Shown here in pieces: positions 55,421 through 63,731 of a stretch of DNA of 64,000 bases. The DNA is taken from contig JAFMVD010000008.1 in the NCBI GenBank assembly GCA_025499625.1, forward strand, positions 1 through 64,000, in the 5' to 3' direction. This DNA is from Carboxylicivirga fragile (GTDB taxonomy: Bacteria > Bacteroidota > Bacteroidia > Bacteroidales > Marinilabiliaceae). Numbering within the stretch: position 1 is the first letter of the stretch; every line of letters starts with the position of its first letter. Position numbers and translations under genes: made by a program. Under the pieces are notes generated by a model, which saw only the letters and a program-made list of their open reading frames with translations, was not told where the DNA came from and did no database searches.

Positions 55421-56965
55421 TTACTCAACTAACATAACTTCACTTGGTCTCCATGTTTTATCAATCCACGGTTTTAAAGGACCATATACACGAAGAATGA
55501 CAATAAAACTTTTTCCGGGAATGGTTTGTAACCAATTATTTTCCATACCTGAAGCAGGATTTGGAGAGAAAAACACATCGTAAGAACCATCTTCGTTTTG
55601 TTTAAACCCTTCCGTTAAACTACCCACTGTAGGAAACTGTTGGTCAGTTTGTAACAATGAACGTGTTTGGGTGTCGTAAATAGTTACCGCCCAAAAATCA
55701 TTTACCGGTACATTTGCTGGAATATGCAATTTGTATTGTTTTGCACCATCAAACGGTTTTTTTTCTCCATCCAAAAATGAAATGGCATAATCAGACCCCG
55801 CTCCTTCAATAGTAACGGCCATGGCAGGAGTAACAGCAGTGTAGCTGTAGTGAAACATATCCAAAGCATCTACATCTAAACCGCCTGTTTCGGTGGTAAA
55901 AAACACATTTTTATCAGCAAAAGCCATTATCCATGAACTTTCGGTATCCGGATAAATTTCTACACCCGCTAAATTTTTATCGGTACGCGGATAAAAAGTA
56001 ATTGAACGAGCAGCCGCATTTCCAATGGCAACGGCTTCTGTAAGCAATCCTTTCATTCGTTCATCGGGAGCAAAAGTTTTTCCTTTTTCAATACCAATGG
56101 ATGCAAAGAGTCCTTTTGTAACATCATCCAACATATTCACATGCTCCTCGTTAATCCATTCAGCTAAATGCTCATAAAAAGAAAAGTCATTGGTATGTAC
56201 CGTATTGAAATCTACGCCTGAAATATCAACTAATTCCATTGCTTTTGGATTATCAATTTCAGCCAATGGATATACTTTTAGCGTTTCTCCAATCATCTTT
56301 ACGGCTTTTTCAATACCATTTGCAATGGAGGTTCTTGTAAAAACAAATACTCTGTTGGTTGGAGATTTTATTACAAAATAACCTTCTGGAATTTCACCTT
56401 CATACGCTGGAGGCAATATCAAATATTTTCCACCTTTGCCTTTGTCTTCGCCAAAAGGTCCAATATCGGCGATGAAACGAAACCATGCATCGTTAAAAGC
56501 ACCCAACATACCAGCAGGAATTTCCATGACTATGGGACCGTGTTTGCCAACATTTAAATACGGAGTAACATAAATGGTAGAGGTATTGGCTGTTAAGAGT
56601 AACGATTTTGAATCTAACAAGCTTTTTGTAATTCCCACTTTATTGTAATCATCTACGCCAGCTTCTTCTAGTCCAATAATTAAACCTCTAACTGAAGCAC
56701 CAGGTATGCCCTTCATGAAAGCATCAACACCACGCATTTTATCTAGATAGTCATACACATTTTCGGCAGTTTCTTTTGAAGGAACTCCATCAAAATATTC
56801 CAAGGTACCAATACTTGTTTCAACATTGTCGGGGGTGAGAATACCTGCCGGAATTTCGGTGGTCATCTCAAAAGTTTGAACGTTATTTTTTTCTTTAACT
56901 GCTACATTTTGCTGACAAGATGCAAGAGCTAAAGCAATTCCAAAAACTAAAAGTATTCTTTTCAT
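55421..56965 (-). CDS. Lipoprotein DUF1254/DUF1214 protein
   Basis: A 514-residue protein with lipobox LASC (Cys17). DUF1254 about 60-200 (VDAFMKGIPGASVRGL, GPIVMEIPAGMLGAFNDAWF) and DUF1214 about 400-505 (PVNDFWAVTIYDTQTRSL, GKSFIVILRVYGPLKPWIDK). It is the paralog of 50502-52004 with the same domain order. It is 77 bases downstream of a barrel gene and 39 upstream of the sulfatase gene, which suggests joint action with the sulfatase at the envelope. Confidence 0.88.
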   Translation of the reverse strand: MKRILLVFGIALALASCQQNVAVKEKNNVQTFEMTTEIPAGILTPDNVETSIGTLEYFDGVPSKETAENVYDYLDKMRGVDAFMKGIPGASVRGLIIGLEEAGVDDYNKVGITKSLLDSKSLLLTANTSTIYVTPYLNVGKHGPIVMEIPAGMLGAFNDAWFRFIADIGPFGEDKGKGGKYLILPPAYEGEIPEGYFVIKSPTNRVFVFTRTSIANGIEKAVKMIGETLKVYPLAEIDNPKAMELVDISGVDFNTVHTNDFSFYEHLAEWINEEHVNMLDDVTKGLFASIGIEKGKTFAPDERMKGLLTEAVAIGNAAARSITFYPRTDKNLAGVEIYPDTESSWIMAFADKNVFFTTETGGLDVDALDMFHYSYTAVTPAMAVTIEGAGSDYAISFLDGEKKPFDGAKQYKLHIPANVPVNDFWAVTIYDTQTRSLLQTDQQFPTVGSLTEGFKQNEDGSYDVFFSPNPASGMENNWLQTIPGKSFIVILRVYGPLKPWIDKTWRPSEVMLVE

Positions 56966-57041
56966 AGAACTTATTTTTAAGGTTATACTAGCCTTTGTTT
57001 GGCGAATATTAGTTATAGTGCATGGGGTATTTTCAAATGTA

Positions 57042-57848
57042 TTAATTTTTCTTTAATATACTGGTTGGCAAAAGTATTTGAGCTTGCACCCGCCATTGCC
57101 ATTCTGGACCAAAATCTGGTCGTACAACATTGTAGTATAACTGAGATTGAAGGTTTAGCGGCAGTTTTCCGCCAAGCATTATCAATTTTCCGCCACCACC
57201 ACCTAATGGTACAATCCATCGGTCTTTAGAATCGGCTGTCCAATCGGCTGTAATTATAGGCGAACTGTTTACGTACCAGCCTCCACCTAACTGACGAGTA
57301 GTAAATAGATTTACCATCATGTGGTTTACATCATCACGATGGGACTTTCCGGCAACCGACCAAACATTGTTAATTAAACCTCCAACCGTCCAGTCGCCGG
57401 GTTGAACCATTACTACAAGCGACGGGCCCACACTCCACTTTTGCGTGCCCCGTGTGCTACCACCGGTTGGCAATTCAAAAACAGGACCAAAGCCCCACAT
57501 CAATCCTTTACTTTCAGGAACATAGAATCCCGTTAATACCATATCACTTAATCCTGAAGATAGTTTTCCACTTTCATTGCTAAAATCAGGAATACGTACT
57601 ATAGGCATAATGGTACGTGTAATCAATTTACCTTTAAACAAAGGAATAACCGGTTGAATGTTTAATACATTAACATTACGATTGTGTTCTCCATAATTCA
57701 TATTCAGGTTATTCTGAAAGGGAAAACTCATTAAATCGGCTAAGGGATTAGCTGCTGCTGCTGATAATTCTTCCTGAGATTGCTGAGCATTGAGTATTCC
57801 AATTGTAAAAACGAGAATTAATGCTGCGGTTAATATTTTTTTCATCAT
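57042..57848 (-). CDS. Outer-membrane porin-like protein (neuromedin U-type)
   Basis: A 268-residue exported protein with a signal peptide (MMKKILTAALILVFTIGILN, then AQQ). The mature part starts NPLADLMSFPFQNNLNMNYG and has barrel-like strands with SGLSDMVLTGFYVP, FELPTGG and a C-terminus ...QWRVQAQILLPTSILKKN, a pattern of proteins annotated neuromedin U or transporter in bacteria. It may form the outer-membrane pore for the substrate of the downstream DUF1254/sulfatase genes. Start at the first of two adjacent ATGs. Confidence 0.72.
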   Translation of the reverse strand: MMKKILTAALILVFTIGILNAQQSQEELSAAAANPLADLMSFPFQNNLNMNYGEHNRNVNVLNIQPVIPLFKGKLITRTIMPIVRIPDFSNESGKLSSGLSDMVLTGFYVPESKGLMWGFGPVFELPTGGSTRGTQKWSVGPSLVVMVQPGDWTVGGLINNVWSVAGKSHRDDVNHMMVNLFTTRQLGGGWYVNSSPIITADWTADSKDRWIVPLGGGGGKLIMLGGKLPLNLQSQLYYNVVRPDFGPEWQWRVQAQILLPTSILKKN

Positions 57849-58003
57849 GTTATAGTCTAAATTTGGTTACTTATTATTCTTTATTCATAAAACTAAAACT
57901 AAAACGCTTAGTATTTATCGAAAGGGATTCTAGTTACGAAAGCTTAGGTATTCTATATCTGTAAACGCTGCTTATCTGTTTTCCTTTATAGCTTAACTGG
58001 TAA

Positions 58004-58726
58004 TTAAAACCCAGCAACTATACCAACACTGACAAATGGTTCAACGGTTTTATAGGGTGAATTATCTTCTTGTAAAACATCCCAAAGTATTTCAGCATTT
58101 AATGACACCCTTTTAGACATTGGCAAACGAACACCTCCACCAACATATAAAAAGGAAATCCATTCGCGGTTACTGTTTCCATTTATATCAAAAAACTTGT
58201 AATTCATTTCAGAATATTCTACATGCGCATAGAGCCTTTTAGCAATTCGTAGTCGCGAAAACGCTGCAACACCATAATTTGAGACTTCGCGAGGGGGATC
58301 GTAATTTTTATTTTTAACATATTCATAGGATAATTTAGCACCCAATGAAAATTTTCGAAATAACTTATATGCAATTAAAGGTTCAATACCAACAGCCGTA
58401 TATTTTCCGAATGAAAAGGTAGCGTATCCACCATAATATACTTTATCATTCTTTTCCTTACTCTTTGGTTTAGGAGTTTCAGTCGCTTGTGGTTGATTTG
58501 GAGGTTTTGCTTCCTCTTTAAGTGGCAGATAAACCGTATCTACCCTTACCTTTTCGATTACAACCGTATCTACTCTAGTTGGTTCAACAGCAATACTATC
58601 CCTACTTTCTATAATTTGTACCGTATCCTGAATCGTATTATTCTCATATGCTGAAGAGTCAGTTTGAGCGAAGGTGGCTGTGCTTATTACAAAAAATAGT
58701 AACGATGGAAGATATATTTTTTTCAT
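58004..58726 (-). CDS. Outer-membrane beta-barrel protein with flexible linker
   Basis: A 240-residue exported protein. Signal peptide (1-20, ...ATFAQ), a linker of Thr/Val/Glu and Pro/Lys (25-90; RVDTVVIEKVRVDTVYLPLK, PKPKSKEKND), then a barrel of about eight strands (FSFGKYTAVGIEPLIAYKLF, LYAHVEYSEMNYKFF) ending ...VEPFVSVGIVAGF. The linker could span to peptidoglycan or a partner. It precedes the porin-like gene by 155 bases. Confidence 0.7.
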   Translation of the reverse strand: MKKIYLPSLLFFVISTATFAQTDSSAYENNTIQDTVQIIESRDSIAVEPTRVDTVVIEKVRVDTVYLPLKEEAKPPNQPQATETPKPKSKEKNDKVYYGGYATFSFGKYTAVGIEPLIAYKLFRKFSLGAKLSYEYVKNKNYDPPREVSNYGVAAFSRLRIAKRLYAHVEYSEMNYKFFDINGNSNREWISFLYVGGGVRLPMSKRVSLNAEILWDVLQEDNSPYKTVEPFVSVGIVAGF

Positions 58727-58839
58727 ATTAATTATTCGTGTTTATGCCACGGAAGCTATACTTAAATGCTAATAAATGGCTGATTTTATATTTTATAATA
58801 AAACTTATAAACAGTAAAATGGGTATAAGTTTTATTGCT

Positions 58840-59406
58840 CTAAAATGAAACGACAGCACCCAATTGAAAATAGCGATTATGCATTCCATTACGTACTTCC
58901 ATAAGTCCCCAATGATAACGTGCTTCAACCGAAACAAAAAGGATTTTCACACCCGCACCCAGAAAAACCGGTACATCAAACCAATTCGATTTATCGGAAT
59001 CAATGGGACTTAGACTATTATCACCTACAACAATTTTCTCCGATACTTTAAAATTCGCAGCAGCGCCTACAAGCCCAAAAACAGGACCAATTTTCAACTT
59101 CAGATTAACCGGAACACTCAAAGTATGCAATAGTCTTTTACTGCTGTTTGTATACCGTAATCCATTTTGAAAATATTCAATACCTGTTCCCCAATATAAA
59201 AGATCAGTCACTTGTTTTTCTCTACCGAAGCCAATATAAAAGTTATTTACACTTTTTGCGGTATCAGGTTTATTGCCTTCAAAATCCATATTTGCCGAAT
59301 GAAAGCCGGCTCTTATGCCGACTGATTCATCCGAATTATTTTGTGCTATTAATTTCGTGTTTAAGAAAAGCACAACACCTAATAAAAGGATTACGTAGTA
59401 TTTCAT
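58840..59406 (-). CDS. Outer-membrane beta-barrel protein, PorT-like, copy A
   Basis: A 188-residue exported protein (signal peptide 1-21, ...TKLIAQ). Strands GIRAGFHSANMDF, YFQNGLRYT, LSVPVNLKLKIGPVFGLVGA and VEARYHWGLMEV; ends ...FQLGAVVSF. It is clearly paralogous to 59915-60493: both share the NFYIG/SFYIG, EYFQNG, SVP-NLKLKIGPV and FKVSE segments. Function unknown; probably in the same transcript. Confidence 0.75.
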   Translation of the reverse strand: MKYYVILLLGVVLFLNTKLIAQNNSDESVGIRAGFHSANMDFEGNKPDTAKSVNNFYIGFGREKQVTDLLYWGTGIEYFQNGLRYTNSSKRLLHTLSVPVNLKLKIGPVFGLVGAAANFKVSEKIVVGDNSLSPIDSDKSNWFDVPVFLGAGVKILFVSVEARYHWGLMEVRNGMHNRYFQLGAVVSF

Positions 59407-59415
59407 AACCTACCC

Positions 59416-59883
59416 TTAATTAGATCTTGTAAACTTAACTCCTTCACCAAATCTAAATCGAGCCATAAAACCCCAGTTGTTTGAACTAAACTTCATCCCA
59501 TTGCTTAGCATGAAATGTGGTCGCCAGTCAAAACCAATGGTTAATGGAAAGTCAAATGAGTATTCAGCGCCAAAATCACCGGCTGCTGCCACATTAAAAC
59601 TATTACCAAAATAGAATTCAGGACCTACACCCGGATAAAATTTTAAACCATTAGGGCCTCCTTGCAAATCGAACATCCAATCGAAATAGGTGCCAAATGA
59701 AAAATTATTGTCAAAATTTAATGCCGTGTGTAAACGTGGTGCTGCGGATAAGGGGATAGTTATATCGGCTGAAAAACTATTGCCAAAACGTGCTCCAACT
59801 TCCCAATTGGATTGAGCTCTTAGTTCAGAACCCAAGACCATTACCAAGCCAATAATTAATACTTTTGTAAAAATTTTTTTCAT
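59416..59883 (-). CDS. Small outer-membrane beta-barrel protein
   Basis: A 155-residue exported protein with signal peptide (1-23, ...ELRAQ) and strands such as GARFGNSFSADITIP, FSFGTYFDWMF and AEYSFDFPLTIGFDWRP. It is not similar to its two neighbouring barrels. It starts 31 bases after the copy-B gene stop and ends 9 bases before the copy-A start, so these genes are one operon. Confidence 0.7.
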   Translation of the reverse strand: MKKIFTKVLIIGLVMVLGSELRAQSNWEVGARFGNSFSADITIPLSAAPRLHTALNFDNNFSFGTYFDWMFDLQGGPNGLKFYPGVGPEFYFGNSFNVAAAGDFGAEYSFDFPLTIGFDWRPHFMLSNGMKFSSNNWGFMARFRFGEGVKFTRSN

Positions 59884-59914
59884 AATGTATTGCTGTTAAT
59901 TAAAAATTAAATAA

Positions 59915-60493
59915 TTAGAACGAAACCGTAAAACCCAGTTGCATGTATTGGTTGCTAGCCTCTTTGTGTACGTTAAACATTCCCCAATTATACCTAGCCT
60001 CAACAGAAAACATCAGTATTTTTAAGCCCGCACCCAATTGAAAAGGCATATCGAAAAATTGTGTTTTTTCATTATTTAAAGGGTCCGCTAAAGCGCTACC
60101 TGGTATTTCTTCCGATACTTTAAAATTAAAGCCTGTTCCTCCAGTTGCATAAACAGGACCAATTTTTAGTTTTAGGTATAAGGGGACACTTATATAGTGT
60201 ATCTCACGTGTAATGTTATCCGTAACCTTATAGCCATTTTGAAAGTACTCCAGACCTGATCCAAGTCTAAGTAATGGCACCATCTTTTTTTCTTTGAAAA
60301 CCCCAATATAGAATGAGTTTATATGTTCAGCCCCAGACAGTTCTTCATTATCAATAAACATAGAGGCATAATTCCAACCTGCTCGCACGCCAATCTTTGC
60401 TGGCTTATCATTTTTATCTTGTGCGCTTAAGCTAATACTGCTAATGGATAAAACAGCCAATATTAGCAGGTTAAGAGTAATTTTGTTTTTCAT
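59915..60493 (-). CDS. Outer-membrane beta-barrel protein, PorT-like, copy B
   Basis: A 192-residue exported protein (signal peptide 1-24, ...SISLSAQ). Pattern GVRAGWNYASMFI, SFYIGVFKEKKM, EYFQNGYKVT, SVPLYLKLKIGPVYATGG, VEARYNWGMFN, ending ...MQLGFTVSF. It shares segment order with copy A (58840-59406). It follows the small gene at 60510-60779 by 16 bases. Confidence 0.75.
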   Translation of the reverse strand: MKNKITLNLLILAVLSISSISLSAQDKNDKPAKIGVRAGWNYASMFIDNEELSGAEHINSFYIGVFKEKKMVPLLRLGSGLEYFQNGYKVTDNITREIHYISVPLYLKLKIGPVYATGGTGFNFKVSEEIPGSALADPLNNEKTQFFDMPFQLGAGLKILMFSVEARYNWGMFNVHKEASNQYMQLGFTVSF

Positions 60494-60509
60494 CTGTTTA
60501 GAATTTGGG

Positions 60510-60779
60510 TTATAGTTTTTTAATATTTAATATTAACTTATCTGTTTTTGATAATAGTTCCATTTTTAGCTCGCTTAAGAGCAGCCTTAGATCATAGATT
60601 TCTTTCTCAAGATTCTTATTATTTTGGGCTTCCATATCCTCGATAGAGTTTTTGCAAAGTATATAGTCCTCACATATTTCAATAAAATTGGAACTTTCGT
60701 CAAATAATATTTCAATTTCCTTTTTGCAATTGGGAAAATCGGAAAGAATGATTTCGAGTATTTTATTCTCTTCAAGCAT
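60510..60779 (-). CDS. Small helical hypothetical protein
   Basis: An 89-residue protein; ATG 60779 chosen because the five codons upstream would need a TTG start. Highly helical and acidic/Lys-rich (EEIYD..., ELKMELLSKTDKLI), with FDESSNFIEICEDYILC near residues 26-42. The FxEICEDY pattern is reminiscent of small bacterial proteins of the YdcH type, but no family is claimed. It is the first gene of the minus-strand barrel/sulfatase array, 16 bases from the next gene. Confidence 0.55.
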   Translation of the reverse strand: MLEENKILEIILSDFPNCKKEIEILFDESSNFIEICEDYILCKNSIEDMEAQNNKNLEKEIYDLRLLLSELKMELLSKTDKLILNIKKL

Positions 60780-60860
60780 TATCAAATTTTTCAACGAACT
60801 AGTTAGGTTTCATAACAGAAAATCAAAGATAGAGTACCCCTTAAGGCAAGTCAAGGTTGC

Positions 60861-60890
60861 TACAGTAAAATACAGTAAAATACAGTAAAA
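60861..60890. promoter_or_regulatory. Three tandem 10-bp repeats, candidate operator
   Basis: The unit tacagtaaaa occurs three times in perfect tandem at 60861-60890, followed by tac. The 10-base period is one helical turn, so identical faces of the DNA are repeated. It lies in the divergent promoter region between the minus-strand envelope gene array and the plus-strand TolB/TPR regulator gene, about 50 bases ahead of the latter's -7-like motif. Probable binding site of that regulator. Confidence 0.6.
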
Positions 60891-60942
60891 TACTATGCTC
60901 AAGAACTAAGGCTACGGTGGAATTAAGCTAAGGATAATTTAT

Positions 60943-60950
60943 TATCTTTG
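60943..60950 (+). promoter_or_regulatory. Candidate -7 element (TAnnTTTG) of the regulator gene
   Basis: tatctttg fits the Bacteroidota -7 consensus TAnnTTTG. The first in-frame ATG is at 60963, so the transcript would have a very short leader. No clear -33 TTG partner was found; the three tandem repeats sit further upstream. Confidence 0.5.
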
Positions 60951-60962
60951 AACTGTGCTACA

Positions 60963-62558
60963 ATGCGATATACAATGATGCCAACGACACTTCCTTCAGT
61001 AAATGAGATCAATAAACAGATAGAAAAACTATGTGCAAGCGAGGAATTTAAATCTAAGCTGCTTATTTGCAAGCTATTAAGGTATCTGATTAAGGAAACA
61101 ATAGAGGGGAGAGAAGATAAGTTAAAAGGATTTACCATTGCAATTGAAGTATTTAATAAGGATCACCACTTTGACTCGGATAAGGATCCACTGGTAAGAA
61201 TACATGCAGGTAGATTAAGAAGGATGTTGAAAATGCATTATGCGGGGATAGGGAAAAATGATCCCATTAGAATTGATATTCCAAAAGGAAGATATATCCC
61301 CTTCTTTTCATTTAATAACCCATCATTAGATGAACAGATTGGTACCACCATAGCACAAAATAATTCCACTCTAGGCCCCACGGTGGTCGTATTACCCTTT
61401 AAAAACCTTGCCGGTAATGCAGATAAAGATTATTTTGCTCTTGGCCTTGCTGAAGAACTTTCTGTTGAACTCACCAAATTTGAAGAGCTAACCATATTTG
61501 GAAGCACCCCTTTTGCGAATCAAAATATTTCTGAAGCCGATAAAAATGAATTTATTATAAGTAAAGGCATCCGCTTTATTATTGATGGAGGTGTGCATTG
61601 GGCCGGTAATAAAATAAAACTTTTAGTAAAACTGACAGACACCTTAAAGGGTGAGCAAATTTGGGCTGACCGATACACAGTCGAATTAACACCTGACAAC
61701 ATTTTTGAAGTTCAGGAAAAAATTTCAAGTGAGGTTTCCTGTATTCTGGGTAGCGAATATGGTATTATTTTACAGCGTTTATCTCTAGAATCAAAGCGAG
61801 TAAAGCCAAAAGATATTGACACCTTTGATGCGATTTTAAAATTTCATTATTACCAGGCGTGCCAATCACCGGAAAGTGCAATGCAGGCTTTTACTGCTTT
61901 ACAACACGTCTTAAGTAAAGAGAATGATTCGGGCTTAGCCACTGCAATGTTGGCGGGTTTGCATGTCTCTCTGTATTTATTGGATATGCCAAATGCTGCA
62001 TATTCACTTGAACAATTGCATATCCTCTCAGAAAAAGCATTTAAACTTGCCCCAAATAGCTTCATGGTTAGGCTTGTTCTTGCTATAAAATATTTTATAA
62101 ATAATGAAAAAGATCGTTTCCTAAATGAAGTTGAAAAATGCCTTTCGATGAATTCAAAATCCCCGCTTAGATTGGGTAATGTAGGTCAATACCTTTCGCT
62201 TTATGGAGAATGGGAACGTGGAAAACTTATTTTGGATAGAGTAATGCAAATGAATGTTAGTTACCCAGCATATTTATTAGGGCCAACAACTCTTTATTAT
62301 TATCGGAAAAAGGAATATGACAAAGCTTTGAAAGAGGCTAATCAATACGATACTCCCTTCTGGGGCCCAATGCTTAAGGCAGCAACTTTAGGGCAATTAA
62401 ATAGGCTTTCTGAAGCGGAAGTCAGCATTGCCCACCTAAAACAATTAAAACCAAACTTTGAAAATGAAGCAACTTATTTAATCAGTCGATTTGTTAAAGA
62501 GGACGAGCTTGTAGAACATGTAATTGAAGGACTTAAAAAAGCTGGGATGATAATTTAA
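60963..62558 (+). CDS. Winged-helix-like/TolB-FlgO/TPR transcriptional regulator
   Basis: A 531-residue regulator. ATG 60963 is used (others at 60975 and 60978; a longer frame would need TTG and overlap the -7 motif). Residues 8-110 form a DNA-binding-type domain common in proteins annotated adenylate cyclase or winged-helix (RYLIKETIEGREDKLKGFTI, DPLVRIHAGRLRRMLK, IDIPKGRYIPFF). Then a TolB/FlgO-like domain (about 135-260, VVVLPFKNLAG, GLAEELSVELTKF) and TPR-like helices to the end. There is no cyclase catalytic domain. It is divergent from the sulfatase/barrel array and probably regulates it through the tandem repeats. Confidence 0.82.
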   Translation: MRYTMMPTTLPSVNEINKQIEKLCASEEFKSKLLICKLLRYLIKETIEGREDKLKGFTIAIEVFNKDHHFDSDKDPLVRIHAGRLRRMLKMHYAGIGKNDPIRIDIPKGRYIPFFSFNNPSLDEQIGTTIAQNNSTLGPTVVVLPFKNLAGNADKDYFALGLAEELSVELTKFEELTIFGSTPFANQNISEADKNEFIISKGIRFIIDGGVHWAGNKIKLLVKLTDTLKGEQIWADRYTVELTPDNIFEVQEKISSEVSCILGSEYGIILQRLSLESKRVKPKDIDTFDAILKFHYYQACQSPESAMQAFTALQHVLSKENDSGLATAMLAGLHVSLYLLDMPNAAYSLEQLHILSEKAFKLAPNSFMVRLVLAIKYFINNEKDRFLNEVEKCLSMNSKSPLRLGNVGQYLSLYGEWERGKLILDRVMQMNVSYPAYLLGPTTLYYYRKKEYDKALKEANQYDTPFWGPMLKAATLGQLNRLSEAEVSIAHLKQLKPNFENEATYLISRFVKEDELVEHVIEGLKKAGMII

Positions 62559-62571
62559 AGCTATCATAAAG

Positions 62572-62685
62572 TTATTCAGCACCTAAAATTACAACAAACT
62601 CCTTAGCATAGCTTTCCCAAGCAACTTTCAATTCATCCTATCTTTCTCGATATTGACTAACAAGTTTTGTGGTTTCTACAGGGTC
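62572..62685 (-). pseudogene. Remnant of a sulfatase gene 3' end
   Basis: Read on the minus strand the 114 bases give DPVETTKLVSQYRER-stop-DELKVAWESYAKEFVVILGAE then TAA. The AWxxYAKExxVIL ending is characteristic of arylsulfatase C-termini. An in-frame stop in the middle and a stop just upstream (62686-62700) show decay. It lies beyond the TPR regulator and beside the IS3 remnant, so a further sulfatase gene was probably lost here. Confidence 0.5.
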
Positions 62686-63011
62686 AATTATATGCTGTTA
62701 CAAGCCATACAGTATATGATTAAGGTGTATTTACAAGAGTGATGTTACAATTAATATTTTGGCATTTCTAGTAGTTACCAGGAAAAACTGCTCTTTTGCA
62801 AACTTCAGCTTGTAGATTGGCATTGTGCAGTTTGCAATTATACTGTTGTGTGTTGGATTCCCTTTTATAAGGAGGAGACAAAATATATATCGTTTTAGCG
62901 ATGAACTTATTGCGTAGTGTTAACTTCTTAGGAATAATTAAGTTAATGCTTATTAAATAAGCAAATGATAATCTTTAAGCATTTTATAAGCTGTCACGTC
63001 CTAAAATACAG
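62686..63011. other. Non-coding, AT-rich remnant region
   Basis: About 330 bases without an intact gene between the sulfatase remnant and the transposase remnant. The end of the IS3-type element is probably near 62985-63010 (tgtcacgtcctaaaatacag), suggested by its distance from the transposase stop; no partner inverted repeat was found. Confidence 0.35.
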
Positions 63012-63731
63012 CTACAGGTTAAAATTAAATTGTGCTACATTTTTAAATACCATATTAGGTGTTTTATAATCTAATTATAAATGTAATCTTTTGTTGTTAT
63101 AATTGTTAATTGCATTTTTTGTAGCTTTCTTGCGCATGCAAAGTGCTATAGGAGCATTGGTCAAGATTAAATATTTTCCTTAAATATACCATCAACTCTC
63201 TCAGCAACTGCGTTTTTTTATGGCAGTTTTTTTCTTCGGTCATGCTAATTAGGATATTTTGTTTTTTTAGTATTTCTACATAAGTATGACTACAATACTG
63301 AACACCTCTGTTAGAGTGATGTGCTATTCCGGACGCTGACCGAGCGCCTTCCAGGGCCATTTTTAGGGCTCGGAGACACCCAGTCAGCTCCAGCGAGTCA
63401 CTGATGTCCTATTCTACTATCTTTCGTGAATGCAAATCAGTAATAAGAGCTAAATGGCAAAGCTATTAACTGTGTGTATATCGGTAATATCAGATACCCA
63501 GACTTGATTTGGCCGAGTTACTTTCATATCCTTAATCAAGTTATTATACTTGTGGAAATAAAGATATGAGTTCGTTGGTTTAGCAAAGACTCTTTTCTTA
63601 GAAACAAGCATATTACTGTTTCTTAAAGTATCAAATAAGTAGTCTCTGATAACTTTCATATTTTCAATCACTAATGCTTCTTCTTTAGCTGCATGTAGCT
63701 TTCTTATGCCACCTCTCCTACGTCTCGGCAT
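63012..63731 (-). pseudogene. Decayed IS3-family transposase (OrfB)
   Basis: A degraded IS3/IS150-type OrfB on the minus strand. The 5' part (63731 down to about 63450) encodes RGGIRKLHAAKEEALVIEN and RPNQVWVSDITDI; the middle, in another frame, HLALITDLHSRKIV-stop-DISDSLELTG; then MALEG, SNRGVQYCSHTYVEILKK and NLDQCSYSTLHA; and the 3' end, in yet another frame, NAINNYNNKRLHL-stop-LDYKTPNMVFKNVA with final TAG at 63012. The canonical HHSDRGVQY has become HHSNRGVQY, so the DDE triad is lost too. The N-terminus and OrfA are absent. No longer active. Confidence 0.85.

Noticed and set aside
49638..60794. A SusC/SusD-type polysaccharide utilisation locus
   Set aside because: No TonB-dependent receptor or SusD-like lipoprotein is present; the barrels are too small.
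60861..60890. Tandem repeats as a CRISPR array
   Set aside because: Units are 10 bases without spacers; no cas genes in the window.
60963..62558. Adenylate cyclase
   Set aside because: Similar proteins carry that label, but no cyclase catalytic domain or metal-binding Asp pair is seen here; the domains are DNA-binding, TolB-like and TPR.
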